Of a stretch of DNA of 64,000 nucleotides, positions 27,045 through 36,819 are shown piece by piece; the stretch's first letter is position 1; each line of letters starts with the position of its first letter. The DNA lies in the NCBI RefSeq assembly GCF_003952185.1, contig NZ_RXFS01000007.1, forward strand, positions 310,001 to 374,000, in the 5' to 3' direction. This stretch comes from Variovorax sp. 679. Lineage in GTDB: Bacteria > Pseudomonadota > Gammaproteobacteria > Burkholderiales > Burkholderiaceae_C. The position numbers and the translations under genes are program-made. A model generated the notes under the pieces. The model saw only the letters and a list, made by a program, of their open reading frames with translations. It was not told where the DNA came from and did no database searches.

Positions 27045-30000
27045 TCAGTTGGCAACCACCTGGAACCGCGCGCCCGCCGAGCGCGAGAACACGCGCCGGT
27101 CGTACATCGCCTCGCCGTAGGCTGCCGGCACCACGTAGTCGCCCACGTTGGTGGCACGCGCCTTGTAGGTCACTTCGAGCAGGTCCTTGCTGACGCTGCC
27201 GTAGAACACGACGCGGTCCTCGCGGATGTCGGCGTACTGCACTTTCCACGAGCCGCCACCGCCGAGGCGCTTCTTCCAGATCGGCGCGTCGGCGTTGGCC
27301 GCATCGTCGTCGCCCACGGCCTGCAGCACCGGTTCCAGGCCGCCGGGCAGCACGTCGACCAGTGCCACGTCGTTGAGCTGCTCGCGCTCCAGGCTGCGCA
27401 CGCGCACCCGCACCGTGACTTCTTCGCCGAGCTTCGCCTTGGCGATCGGGTTGCCCTTGGCATCGAGCACCTCGTGGAAGATCTCCAGGCCCTTGTTCAC
27501 CGGCGTGGCGGGCACGTTGCGCTCGAAGCCCTGTTCGGCCCAGCTGTAGTACAGGTTGAAGTCGCTGTCGTTCGACAGCCTGAGCTTCGCCGTACCTGCC
27601 GGCACCGCGGCGCGCGTGATCGGGTTCACCGCGCCCAGCGCGAGCGCTGCTGCCTGACCCTGTGCGTTTACGGCGCTCGCCGAGAGCTTGCCCTCCACGT
27701 TCTGCCCGACGGCCTCGAAGTACGAGTCGACCGCAAGCAGCATCGAGGCCGACGACAGGCTGTTGTACCAGCCATCGCGCACCATCGCGGCCATGCCTTC
27801 CCACACCGCGGGCTTGATCGTCTTCAGGCGCGCCGGGAAGTGGCGGCCCACCAGGTGCAGCGTCATGCTGTCGTGCACCAGCGGGTCGTAGTAGGCACCC
27901 CAGACGTTGCGGCGCTGCTTCTTCTCGGTGCGCGCGAGCAGATCGGCCCACACCGGTTCGAGCAGCTCGTTGGCCACCTGCTCCTGCTTCACGAGCTGGT
28001 AGCTTGCGGCGAGGTACACGGCGCCGAGGTCGTCGCCCCAGCCCGCGCCCTGCCGCGACAGCTGCTTGCGGCGGGCTTCGCGCAGGTTGGCCAGTGCGGC
28101 CGGCGCGACGATGCCCTGGCGCGTCAGCAGGTAGGCCGCCTGCGTGCGCTGGCGCCAGCCGTCGAGCGTGCTGTCGCCGCTGCCGAGCCAGCCCTGCAGG
28201 TAGGTGTTGGCCTTCTGCAGAAGGTCTTGCGGCACGGGCAGCTTGTGGTCCTTGGCCTCGACCAGCAGCTGCACCGCATAGAGCGTGGCGAAGGGGTCGG
28301 TGCCGGCGCCGGGCCACAGCGAGAAGCCGCCATCGGCCGTCTGCCGCGCGCGCAGCTGCACGAGGTAGCGCTCGAAGGTCTTGCGTGCCTCGGGCAGCGG
28401 GCCTTGCTCCGGCGTACGGCCGCGCGCCATCTCCTTCACCAGCTCGGGGCGGCCCGAGAGCAGCACGGCCGGGAAGGTCTGGCTCGTGATCTGCTCGGTG
28501 CAGCCGTGCGGATACGCCTCCAGGTACTGCATGAGACCGGTCGCGAAGGCCCACGGCGCGGCCGACACGGCCACGTCGCTCTGGCGGAAGTTCGGATACA
28601 GGTCGGCCTGGCTCGAGATTTCTCCCGCGCGCTGGAAGCTGCCGGCCTGCACCAGCGTGACGAAGGGCGATGCGGGCCGCACGCTCACTTCGGTTGAAAG
28701 ACGCGTGCTGTAGTTCTTGTGCGTCGATGTGAACACCAGCGCCGACGAACCCAGCACCGCCTGCTCGCCCGGCTTGGCGCGCACGTTGAACTTCGTGCTG
28801 GCTTCGCCGCGCTCGTTGACCTTGAGCGTCTGCGTGGCGTCGCCCACCACTTCGAGCCCGCCCGAGGCGGTGAGCGTGAGCGCGATGGGCGCTTCCTTGC
28901 CCGAGCCCACGATGTTGTTGGCCAGGCCCACGCCCACCTCGACGGTGTCGCCGGGCGCCATCGCGAGCGGTGCGTTCGGCAATATCACCATGTCGCCGCG
29001 CACCACGGTGCGGGTGCTCTTGGCGGCGGTGGTCTCGTCGTTCACGGCCACGGCCATCACGCGCAGGCTGCCGTTGAAGCTCTCGGGCACGGTGTAGCTG
29101 AACTCGCGACTGCCGTTCACGTCGACCAGGCCCGACCAGTAGGTCACCGGCTTGTCGCGCTTGCGCTTGAACGGGTTCAGGTGCTTGCCGAGTTCGCCCT
29201 CGCCGTCACCGCCGGGTGCCGCACCCTGCATGAGCTTCTTGAACTCCGGCAGGATCAGGTCGAGCGTCTGCAGCGTGCCGACCTCGAGCGCGCGCTTCTG
29301 GAAGAAGTGCTTCAGCGGATCGGCCGTCTTGTAGCGCGCCACCTGCAGGATGCCTTCGTCCACCGCGAACACCACGGCGCGCGTGGGCTTGTCGCTGGTG
29401 AGCTTCATCTTCACGGTCTGCCCCGGCTTCACCAGCTCGGTGCTGGTGAGCTGCAGGTTGGCGGTGCGCTTGGTCAGCGCGGTGGCGAAGGGCACGACGC
29501 CGTACGACAGCGGGCTCATGTAGACCTCGTCGGAGGCCGGGTCGCGCACGAAGTGCACGTTGATGTAGCCGGTGCCCTCGAAGTCCTTGGGCAGGGTGAT
29601 CTTCTGCACCGAAGCTGTCTTGTCGGTCTTGAACCATGCGTGCGCGTAGACCTTGTCTCGCTCGATGGTGATGAGGCCGGCACCCACGTAAGGCGCGCGG
29701 ATGCTCACCGCGATCTCCTGGCCCGGCTCGTAGTCCTTGCGGTCGAGCGTGAGCTGCAGCTCGGCGTTGCGGTCGAGCGAGCGCGACACGTTGGCGTTGC
29801 CCGCCACGCTGTATTCCACGCGGTTGAGCTCCAGCCCCTGCGCGTTGCGCACCACGTAGGCAAAGTTGCCGGGCGCGCCGGTGTCCAGCGCCACGTTGTT
29901 GCCGGCCGCGGCGATGGCGAAGGGCTTCTCGTCGAGCACGATCTCCTTGCGGCGCGACTCGTAGCGGTACAGGCCGTTGTCCTGCTTGATCAGCACCGAC

Positions 30001-33000
30001 AGCACCTTGCGCTCGACGCGCTCGATCTTCAGGTCGGCCACGGCCGTCTTCTTCGCCTGCGGGTCGATGGCGATCACGGTGGCGTTGCGCGTGGCGCCCT
30101 TGCTCACGTAGCTGGTGTCGCCGTCGACCTTCACGCCGACTAGGTAGGGCATGTCGCTCACCAGCGTCTGGGCCTCGGCCGACACGCTGCGCCCGCCCTC
30201 GGGCTCGAAGGCCTTGGCAAGCACGTGCACCTGGTAGGTGGCGGCGTCGAAGCGCGAGAGGCGCAGGTCGAACTCGGCCTTGCCGTCGGCACTCGTCTGC
30301 ACGCTGCCCAGGTCGTCCACCTGCTTCTCGGTGGCGCGCTGCGGGTCGAAGAAGGCGTAGTCGGTGAACGCACGGAACACCGGGAAACCGGGGCTCAGCG
30401 TGAGCGTGCCTTCCACCTTGCGGTCGGGCGCGGGCGTGCCGAAGAGGTTCTGCACGTCGACGAGCGCCTTCAGGTCCTTGGGCTTGACCCAGCCTTCCGC
30501 CACCTCGCTGCTGAGCTTGGCAGTGACCTTGGTGCGGTCGGGCAGGAACTCCTGCACCTTCACGCTGGTGCTGCCGATCAGCAGGCCCTCGACCTCGGGC
30601 GTGCCGGGCGAGGACTCGCGCGGCAGGTAGAGGTTGACGGTGTAGTTGCCGGTGGGCGAGGTGTCCTGCGTGGTGTGGGCGATTTCCGCCGCGCCGCCGG
30701 GGCCGAGCTTGAGCTTTTCGCGGCGCACGCTGAGGCCGCGTGCGTCGATGATCTCGGCTTCGAGCGGCAGGTCGCGCAGCGAGGTGGCCCAGTTGCCGGC
30801 CTTGACCATCATCGCGATGTGCATGGTGTCGCCGGGGCGGTAGATGCCGCGGTCGCTGAAGACGTACGCGGTCATCTGGTTCGGCACGCCGGCCGCGCGC
30901 AGGCCGCCGACGTCGAAGCGCGAGATGTCGAGCGTGCGGTCGCTGCGGTTGAAGGGCAGGAAGCTCAAGTCGCCGTCCTTGCGCACGACCAGCACCACGG
31001 GCGCCTTCTCGCGCTGGTAGCCAGCGAGGTTGGGCAGCCTGGCGGCGCCGGTCGCGTCGGTGGCCTGCGACGCGACGATCATGCCGTTGCGGCCCCACAC
31101 CTCGACCAGTGCGCCGGCCACGGGCTGGCCGTTGGCGATGCTCTGCACGAACACGTCGCGCGTGCCGTCGAGCGACTTCTTGGCGACGATGCCCAGGTCG
31201 GTGACGAGCACCAGGCGCTGGTCGAGCTGCTGCTCGGGGCTGCCGCCTTCGCCGTTGTTGCCTTCCTCGTCGGAAGACTGCTCCTGCTGCTCTTCTTCGG
31301 GCTGGGCCTGTTGCGCGTCGCCTTCGGGCTTCTTCTTCGCCTTGGGGTCGTAGCCCTGCACCTTGAGCAGGAACACGCCGCGGCGGTCGGCCACGTCGTT
31401 GCGCAGGTATTCGGCGAAGTCGACGGTCTCGTAGTGCGCCTTGCCGGCGGGAACGCTGAGTGGAATCTCTTTCTGGAAGCGGTCGACGAGGTTGTCCGGC
31501 TGCAGGCTGCCGAAGAACTGCGGATGCGCGAAGTCGCCGTTGGTCTGCGTCACCAGGTGCTGCAGCTGCTGCGGCAGCAGGCGGCCGATCTCGAGGCGAA
31601 TGCCGGGCAGGTCGCGCACCAGGATCGGCAGCTTGCGTTCGCCCGACAGCGCCAGCAGCGAGCCCTGGCTCATGATGGTGAGCTCGGGCGCGAAGGTCTT
31701 GAGCAGGCGGATGTCCTGGTGCGCCGCACCGAGCTGGTAGCCACCGGGCGTCTTCAGGCCCTTGGCCACGCGCACCAGCAGGTAGCGGCCGCCTTCGGCC
31801 TGGGGCATGCGGAAGCTGACCATCTCGGTCACCTCGCGCTCGCTGGCGATGGGCTGCAGGCTGAGCTTCTTCGCGCGGCGCAGCACGGCGTCGGTGACCT
31901 TCGCCGGATCGGCTGACCAGTCGAACTTGTCTTCAGGGTCGCCCTTGGCTTCTTCCGTCACGGGCAGCAGCCAGGCCTGCACCACGCGCGCCATTTCGCG
32001 CTCGTGCACCGGCATCGAGGCGGTGACGTGCATCACGTGCTCGGGCTCGCCGTTCTCGCCCGTGACGATGGTGGGCTCGATGCTGGCAATGGAGAGGCTG
32101 AAAAGGCCGGGGATGTCGACCGCGCGCGACTGGTCGTTGCGAAGCGCCGGGCCGCCCTTCTGCGCGACCGTGCCGGAGGTGAGGCTGAGGATCGCCGGAC
32201 GCGTCTTCTCGGGAATGGGCAGCGGCTCCGACTGCAGGGTGGCGGTGAGGCGCAGCTTGTCGTAGCTGACGGTGAACTTCTCGCTCGCGCACTTGCCCAC
32301 GCTGAAGAACGAGCTGCTGCAGGGCTGGTCGTAGGTCAGCACGAGGCGCTTCTCGAACTCGGCTGTGTTGACGGGGTGCGAGAAGCGCACCTGGAAGAGC
32401 GCGCGGCGCACGTTGGCCTGCACCGGGTCCTGATAGAACTCGGCGCCGGCGATCTGCGCGGTGAATTCGGGCGAGGTGAACTCGTACTTGCGTTGCGCCA
32501 GTTCGATGTGCGGCGCGAGAGCGCTGTCGGCGAGCTGCACCTTGTAGGGCTGGCCGATGGGCCAGTCCTGGGCGGGCAGGAACTCGAGCCGGTTCTGCCT
32601 GGTCCACGTCCAGCGGCCAGCAATGGCGGGCTCGGTGGTGACGCCGATGGCCTCCTGGCCGACACGCGCGATGGGTGCAACGGAGGCGGAGAAGTTGATG
32701 ACGAAGGGGTTCGGTCCCTTGTCGAACTCGATCTGCGTGCGTTGCGGCGCATCGCTCTTGGCGGTAGCAACCACAGGTTCGACCCGATCAGGCGTGAGTC
32801 CGTGCCACCACTTGATCACATGGGGGCTGGCCGCCCAACCCGCCAGCACGACCAGCAGGAGAAGCACCAGCCATGCGAGGCGCTGCTGCAGCCACTGCAG
32901 GCCGAAGAGCATGAAGGCGCCCACGATGCGCAGCCAGCCCGGTGGTCGCCAGGAACCGATGAGTCCGCGGGCCAGCGGACGCAGGAAGCCGAGCACGCGA

Positions 33001-33062
33001 CCCAGCCCGGTGAAGAGCACGTCGCTGAGCGACGCGAGTTTTCTGTTGGCGACTTGAAGCAT
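27045..33062 (-). CDS. bacterial alpha-2-macroglobulin family protease inhibitor
   Basis: This very large envelope protein of 2005 residues traps proteases that breach the outer membrane and works alongside PBP1C. An intact thioester motif CTEQ lies at residues 1521-1524 within YPHGCTEQITSQTFP. Before it come the MG and bait-type regions, including a DRGIYRPGDTMHIAMMVK segment; after it come the alpha-helical thioester domain and receptor-like domain. Unlike E. coli YfhM it has no lipobox; a hydrophobic helix at about residues 60-80 would anchor it. A Gln/Glu-rich, low-complexity insert lies at about 572-620. The ATG at 33062 is chosen because GGGAGCC precedes it; an in-frame GTG at 33074 is less likely. 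Confidence 0.94.
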   Translation of the reverse strand: MLQVANRKLASLSDVLFTGLGRVLGFLRPLARGLIGSWRPPGWLRIVGAFMLFGLQWLQQRLAWLVLLLLVVLAGWAASPHVIKWWHGLTPDRVEPVVATAKSDAPQRTQIEFDKGPNPFVINFSASVAPIARVGQEAIGVTTEPAIAGRWTWTRQNRLEFLPAQDWPIGQPYKVQLADSALAPHIELAQRKYEFTSPEFTAQIAGAEFYQDPVQANVRRALFQVRFSHPVNTAEFEKRLVLTYDQPCSSSFFSVGKCASEKFTVSYDKLRLTATLQSEPLPIPEKTRPAILSLTSGTVAQKGGPALRNDQSRAVDIPGLFSLSIASIEPTIVTGENGEPEHVMHVTASMPVHEREMARVVQAWLLPVTEEAKGDPEDKFDWSADPAKVTDAVLRRAKKLSLQPIASEREVTEMVSFRMPQAEGGRYLLVRVAKGLKTPGGYQLGAAHQDIRLLKTFAPELTIMSQGSLLALSGERKLPILVRDLPGIRLEIGRLLPQQLQHLVTQTNGDFAHPQFFGSLQPDNLVDRFQKEIPLSVPAGKAHYETVDFAEYLRNDVADRRGVFLLKVQGYDPKAKKKPEGDAQQAQPEEEQQEQSSDEEGNNGEGGSPEQQLDQRLVLVTDLGIVAKKSLDGTRDVFVQSIANGQPVAGALVEVWGRNGMIVASQATDATGAARLPNLAGYQREKAPVVLVVRKDGDLSFLPFNRSDRTLDISRFDVGGLRAAGVPNQMTAYVFSDRGIYRPGDTMHIAMMVKAGNWATSLRDLPLEAEIIDARGLSVRREKLKLGPGGAAEIAHTTQDTSPTGNYTVNLYLPRESSPGTPEVEGLLIGSTSVKVQEFLPDRTKVTAKLSSEVAEGWVKPKDLKALVDVQNLFGTPAPDRKVEGTLTLSPGFPVFRAFTDYAFFDPQRATEKQVDDLGSVQTSADGKAEFDLRLSRFDAATYQVHVLAKAFEPEGGRSVSAEAQTLVSDMPYLVGVKVDGDTSYVSKGATRNATVIAIDPQAKKTAVADLKIERVERKVLSVLIKQDNGLYRYESRRKEIVLDEKPFAIAAAGNNVALDTGAPGNFAYVVRNAQGLELNRVEYSVAGNANVSRSLDRNAELQLTLDRKDYEPGQEIAVSIRAPYVGAGLITIERDKVYAHAWFKTDKTASVQKITLPKDFEGTGYINVHFVRDPASDEVYMSPLSYGVVPFATALTKRTANLQLTSTELVKPGQTVKMKLTSDKPTRAVVFAVDEGILQVARYKTADPLKHFFQKRALEVGTLQTLDLILPEFKKLMQGAAPGGDGEGELGKHLNPFKRKRDKPVTYWSGLVDVNGSREFSYTVPESFNGSLRVMAVAVNDETTAAKSTRTVVRGDMVILPNAPLAMAPGDTVEVGVGLANNIVGSGKEAPIALTLTASGGLEVVGDATQTLKVNERGEASTKFNVRAKPGEQAVLGSSALVFTSTHKNYSTRLSTEVSVRPASPFVTLVQAGSFQRAGEISSQADLYPNFRQSDVAVSAAPWAFATGLMQYLEAYPHGCTEQITSQTFPAVLLSGRPELVKEMARGRTPEQGPLPEARKTFERYLVQLRARQTADGGFSLWPGAGTDPFATLYAVQLLVEAKDHKLPVPQDLLQKANTYLQGWLGSGDSTLDGWRQRTQAAYLLTRQGIVAPAALANLREARRKQLSRQGAGWGDDLGAVYLAASYQLVKQEQVANELLEPVWADLLARTEKKQRRNVWGAYYDPLVHDSMTLHLVGRHFPARLKTIKPAVWEGMAAMVRDGWYNSLSSASMLLAVDSYFEAVGQNVEGKLSASAVNAQGQAAALALGAVNPITRAAVPAGTAKLRLSNDSDFNLYYSWAEQGFERNVPATPVNKGLEIFHEVLDAKGNPIAKAKLGEEVTVRVRVRSLEREQLNDVALVDVLPGGLEPVLQAVGDDDAANADAPIWKKRLGGGGSWKVQYADIREDRVVFYGSVSKDLLEVTYKARATNVGDYVVPAAYGEAMYDRRVFSRSAGARFQVVAN

Positions 33063-33184
33063 GGAGGCTCCCACTGTGTTTTTGTTGGCGCCCGCGAGTG
33101 TGCGAGCCGTCTGTGAAGCAATGGCGCTGTGTGTGAAGTCTTGGTGAAAACTGCACAGCCCGCGCCCGGCGGCATTTCAACGGG

Positions 33185-33655
33185 TCATAGCTGGGGCTTG
33201 TTCACCATCAGGTAGAACACGACCACCATGGCCGCGAAGGCCGGGTAGCCGAGCAGCTCCCACCAGCGTTGGTAGCGTGCGTAGAGCGGCGGCAGCGCGG
33301 CCACGTCGCGATGCGCCTGCGCCGCAAGCGCCGCCATGCGGATCTGCAGCCACACCACCGGCAGCCAGCAGGCCCCCGCGAATACGAACAACCCCAGCGA
33401 AATCGCCAGCCACGGCGTCGACAGCGGCCATCCCGCCATGTGCGCCAGCGCGAAACCGGTGACCGGCTGGAGGATGACGGTGGGCGTCGTGAACCACCAG
33501 TCGGCGCGCACCACCAGCCGGCTCACCACCGCCTGCGCGGGCACGCTGCCGCTGCGGTTGGCGAAGAACATGTAGAAGGCCGAGCCCAGCCCCGTGCCGA
33601 CCATCAGCACGCTGGAGACGATGTGCAGCCACTTGAGGACGAGGTAGGTGTTCAT
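33185..33655 (-). CDS. DUF2269 family integral membrane protein
   Basis: This 156-residue protein has four membrane helices. It begins YLVLKWLHIVSSVLMVGTGLG, with the conserved WLH near the start of helix 1, and contains VVRADWWFTTPTVILQPVTG, typical of DUF2269. The C-terminal part has RYQRWWELLGYPAF and a last helix. Function is unknown; the pattern of histidine and tryptophan recalls heme- or quinone-associated membrane proteins. It is the last gene of a minus-strand set (flavoprotein, saccharopine-dehydrogenase-like, DoxX-like, DUF2269), with one base between its ATG and the previous stop. About 120 bases without a recognisable gene separate it from the alpha-2-macroglobulin gene. Confidence 0.87.
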   Translation of the reverse strand: MNTYLVLKWLHIVSSVLMVGTGLGSAFYMFFANRSGSVPAQAVVSRLVVRADWWFTTPTVILQPVTGFALAHMAGWPLSTPWLAISLGLFVFAGACWLPVVWLQIRMAALAAQAHRDVAALPPLYARYQRWWELLGYPAFAAMVVVFYLMVNKPQL

Positions 33656-33656
33656 G

Positions 33657-34040
33657 TCATGAGGCGGCGCGCCGGTACAGGTGCCAAAGCAGGGTGGCGA
33701 TGGGGAGGTTCTTGAGCAGCGGGCCGAGCGGATGCAGCCACAGGTTCGGCTGCAGCACGGTCGCCACCAGTGTCATGCCGAGCATCAGGGCCAGTGCCGC
33801 CGCATAGCTGGCGCGGCCGGGCCACCGCCACAGCGCAATACCGACCGCGAGATCGGCCGCCGCGCCGCCAACGATCAGCAGCTGCACCAGCCATTGCGGC
33901 GAAGCGATGCCCGCTTCGGCCAACACCTGACGGCTCTGTCCGTTGAGTTCGACGATGCTGGCGACGGCGGTGAAGAGCCATACGGCGACAAGGCTCAGGC
34001 GCAGCAGGCGGTCGGTCTGATTGGCAGGGCTGCTGCTCAT
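33657..34040 (-). CDS. DoxX-like family membrane protein
   Basis: This 127-residue protein has four hydrophobic helices. Features include LLRLSLVAVWLFTAVASIVELNG and VQLLIVGGAAADLAVGIALW, then LWLHPLGPLLKNLPIATLLWHL near the end, a pattern seen in DoxX-like proteins fused or linked to saccharopine-dehydrogenase-type oxidoreductases. Its ATG overlaps the stop of the upstream oxidoreductase gene as ATGA, so the two are coupled. Its role is probably a membrane anchor or redox partner for that module (inference). Confidence 0.83.
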   Translation of the reverse strand: MSSSPANQTDRLLRLSLVAVWLFTAVASIVELNGQSRQVLAEAGIASPQWLVQLLIVGGAAADLAVGIALWRWPGRASYAAALALMLGMTLVATVLQPNLWLHPLGPLLKNLPIATLLWHLYRRAAS

Positions 34041-35161
34041 GCGGTGGCCGGGTTTTCTTCTTCGACCACGTCGGTCACCATGCCCCAGCGCGCGAACTCG
34101 GGCTCGAACTCGGCAAGGTCAAGCAGGCCGGCACAGGCATTCGCACCGATAGGCAGTGCATCGTCGCCGCGCGCAAGACGCCGGGCCAGCAGGATGGCAG
34201 CCATGCAAGGAATCTCCGGGCCGTGATTGTCGTCGGCGGCGATGTGCCAGGCGCGGCGTGCCGGCGCGCCTTGTGAATCGGTGCCTTCCACGCGCACGAC
34301 CATGCCGCCCAGCGCCGTGCCCAGCGCGTCGAACACGCCGCCGGCGAAATGCAGCAGCGGCGCCAGCTTCTGCGGCGCGGGCAGCAAGCCGATGCGGTGC
34401 ATGAACGCCATGAAGGCGAAGGCTCGCTGCGCCAGCCCGACTTCGAGCGCGGCGCGGAACATCACCGACTGCACGCCGGCATGGCGCGCGGGAAAGAGTT
34501 CGAGGTCGGGAATGTCGCAGAGCGCCCCGCGTCGCGGCTTCATGCGCGCGAACTCGACCTTCACCGGATCGGCCCAGCCGGGCTGCTCGCCCCAGCGACC
34601 GTCCTGCCAGACACGGATCGGCTCGCCGCAGTAGGCCAGCACGCCGGCCAGCGTGGCCTCGCCGCGCGGCGCTCCCTGCGCTGGGGCAATGCAGATGTCG
34701 ATGCTGCGGATGCCCCGCCAGCCGGCCGTGAGATGGTCGACCACGGCGGACGACAGGGCGGGCACGGTGCTGGCTCCGCTGACTGCCAGGCGGCCCGCCT
34801 CCCGGAAGACGGCATCCAGCGCGGCAGGAAAGTCGCACACGAAGCGCCTGCCGTCGGCCAGGTCGATGTAGTGCGCGCCCGCCGCGGCAACGGCCTGCGG
34901 TACTCGGTAGTCCTGGTTCTGGAAGGGGCCGGCGGTATGGATCACCAGTTGCACGCCCAGCCCGCGCAGGGTGTCCGCGAAGTCGGCCGCCTGCACGTCG
35001 ATGCGCACGCCGGTCGCACCGCCGCCCAGCGATGCCGCGAACTCGGTCGCGCGCCGCGCGCCGCGCCCTGCCACCAGAAGTTCGATGCCGGGGCTGCCGG
35101 CCAGCGCGCGGCTGATGCGCGCACCGAAGTTGCCGTAGCCGCCGAGCACCAGCGTCTTCAT
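34037..35161 (-). CDS. saccharopine dehydrogenase-like NAD(P)-binding oxidoreductase
   Basis: This 374-residue protein has an N-terminal Rossmann fold beginning KTLVLGGYGNFGARISRALAG, with the dinucleotide-binding GGYGNFG and a following VAGRGARRATEFAA strand. The LVIHTAGPFQNQDYRVPQAVAAAG stretch is the hallmark of saccharopine dehydrogenase-like proteins. The C-terminal half is family-specific. The reaction is unknown and lysine metabolism should not be assumed. The gene overlaps both neighbours as ATGA: the Tat flavoprotein gene upstream and the DoxX-like gene downstream. This points to a membrane-associated redox pathway. Confidence 0.85.
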   Translation of the reverse strand: MKTLVLGGYGNFGARISRALAGSPGIELLVAGRGARRATEFAASLGGGATGVRIDVQAADFADTLRGLGVQLVIHTAGPFQNQDYRVPQAVAAAGAHYIDLADGRRFVCDFPAALDAVFREAGRLAVSGASTVPALSSAVVDHLTAGWRGIRSIDICIAPAQGAPRGEATLAGVLAYCGEPIRVWQDGRWGEQPGWADPVKVEFARMKPRRGALCDIPDLELFPARHAGVQSVMFRAALEVGLAQRAFAFMAFMHRIGLLPAPQKLAPLLHFAGGVFDALGTALGGMVVRVEGTDSQGAPARRAWHIAADDNHGPEIPCMAAILLARRLARGDDALPIGANACAGLLDLAEFEPEFARWGMVTDVVEEENPATA

Positions 35162-36804
35162 GCTGCTGCCGCCGCGTCCGTTCCGGCGACGTGCCCGCGC
35201 GTGAAAGCCTCTTCGAAGATCGAGTAGCCCGACCAGTCCGCATGCGCGAACGACAGCCGGCCTGCGATGACGCTGCCGCGATGCGCCGCGTCGGGCGCCG
35301 TGCGCTGCGAGCCGATCTGCGCCAGCAGGCCAGGCCTGGGGATCGACATGGCGTGCCCATAGCGCGTGATGTCGATGCGCGTGGCGAGCGAAGGCAAATC
35401 GGGGTGTGGCACCGACAGCTCGGCGAGCAGGTCGTCGCGCCAGCCGGTCCACGGGCGCTCGAGCAGCAGCTTGCGGCCGTCGGCGGTGTCGTACCCGCTC
35501 GGTCCCAGCGGACGGTACCAGCTGAGCACCGTGCCGCGCGGCGTCGGGTCGAGCGACTGGTGGCGCGCGTCGACATAGCCCAGGCCCTTGGTGCCGTAGA
35601 TCACGTTGTCCCAGCTCGGCGCAGCGCCCGGCCGGTCGGCCAGCGGGCCGCGCAGGTGCACGTTGGCCACGAGCCAGGGCGCGTAGCGCACGTGGGCGGC
35701 GGCGTTCTTCAGCACCTCGGGCGGGTTCTCGACCACGCGCGCGGCGATGAACACGGGCAGCGCGACGATGCAGCGCTCGGCCTGCCAGCGCACCATGGAT
35801 TTCGATGCCGCGTCCCACGCATCGACTTCGACCCCGCCGCGCACTTCCGCGATGCGCGTGACGACGCTGCCGGTGCGCAGGCGCTCGCCGAGCGGCTTGG
35901 CGAGCTGCTTCGTGAGCCAGCCGTTGCCTTCGGGCCAGGTGAGGATGCCGTCGCGTTCGGGGCTCGAATCGTTGACGCTGCCCGTCGGGTCGCCGGGCGC
36001 ATGGAAGCCGTGCCGGCTCGCGAAATAGTGGATGCCGGCCCAGGCCGAAACCTGCGCGATGCCGGCGCCGTAGTCGTCGCGGCAGCAGTAGTCGAGGTAC
36101 CAACGCAGCTGCGCGTCGCTGAAGCCTTCGCTGTCGAGCCAGCTCACGAAGCTGATGGCGTCGAGTGCCAGCAGTTCGGGTGTGACCGCAACCTTGAGCG
36201 TGGGAATGGCGAAGTGCGCCGCGTGCTGCAGCGCGTCGATGCGCTGCGCGAACTTGCGGTACTGCGCGAGCGTGGCCTCGCCCACGCCGTGCACGGGCAG
36301 CAGGCCGTCCTGCCATTCACCGTGGAGGAACAGGCGCTCCTGCGGGCTGTGGCAGAGAGTGACCTCGTCGTATTCCCAGCGGCCCGCCGCGCGGCGGCGC
36401 AGGCCGAGTTCTTCCAGCAGGTCCTGCACCTCGCGCGCATCGTCGCCGGGCACGGGCAGGTAGTGCGCGCCGAGCGGGCAGGCGATGCCGTTGACCATGC
36501 CGCCGCGCGCGTTGCCGCCAGCGGTGTCTTCGAGTTCGAGCAGCGCGAAGTCGTCGATGCCCGCGAGCCGCAGGGCACGCGCGGCCGCGAGGCCCGCGAC
36601 GCCGCCGCCGGCAATCACCACGCGCGTGCGCTTCACCGTGGCGGGCGATGCGCTCCTGAGCGCGCCATCGCGCATCGCGTGGCCACGCGTGACGTCGATG
36701 CCGGTGAAGCCGCCCTCGATGGGCGGCTGTGGCGCCTCGCAGCCGGCGAGCGCGAGAGCGCCCGCGGCCCCTGCCGCAGCCCCGAGAAATCCACGCCGCC
36801 TCAT
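35158..36804 (-). CDS. Tat-exported FAD-dependent oxidoreductase (amine oxidase-like lipoprotein)
   Basis: This is a 548-residue flavoprotein. Its N-terminus MRRRGFLGAAAGAAGALALAGC combines a twin-arginine motif with a lipobox cysteine at residue 22, so it is probably exported folded with FAD and lipid-anchored. The FAD-binding motif is VVIAGGGVAGLAAARALRLAG, followed by LLELEDTAGGNARGG. The C-terminal SFAHADWSGYSIFEEAF is typical of amine-oxidase-type flavoproteins. The frame is open to 36945, but the upstream part runs through an intergenic repeat, so I place the start at 36804. It overlaps the saccharopine-dehydrogenase-like gene. The substrate is unknown. Confidence 0.9.
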   Translation of the reverse strand: MRRRGFLGAAAGAAGALALAGCEAPQPPIEGGFTGIDVTRGHAMRDGALRSASPATVKRTRVVIAGGGVAGLAAARALRLAGIDDFALLELEDTAGGNARGGMVNGIACPLGAHYLPVPGDDAREVQDLLEELGLRRRAAGRWEYDEVTLCHSPQERLFLHGEWQDGLLPVHGVGEATLAQYRKFAQRIDALQHAAHFAIPTLKVAVTPELLALDAISFVSWLDSEGFSDAQLRWYLDYCCRDDYGAGIAQVSAWAGIHYFASRHGFHAPGDPTGSVNDSSPERDGILTWPEGNGWLTKQLAKPLGERLRTGSVVTRIAEVRGGVEVDAWDAASKSMVRWQAERCIVALPVFIAARVVENPPEVLKNAAAHVRYAPWLVANVHLRGPLADRPGAAPSWDNVIYGTKGLGYVDARHQSLDPTPRGTVLSWYRPLGPSGYDTADGRKLLLERPWTGWRDDLLAELSVPHPDLPSLATRIDITRYGHAMSIPRPGLLAQIGSQRTAPDAAHRGSVIAGRLSFAHADWSGYSIFEEAFTRGHVAGTDAAAAA

Positions 36805-36819
36805 TCGCACCTGCCTGTT

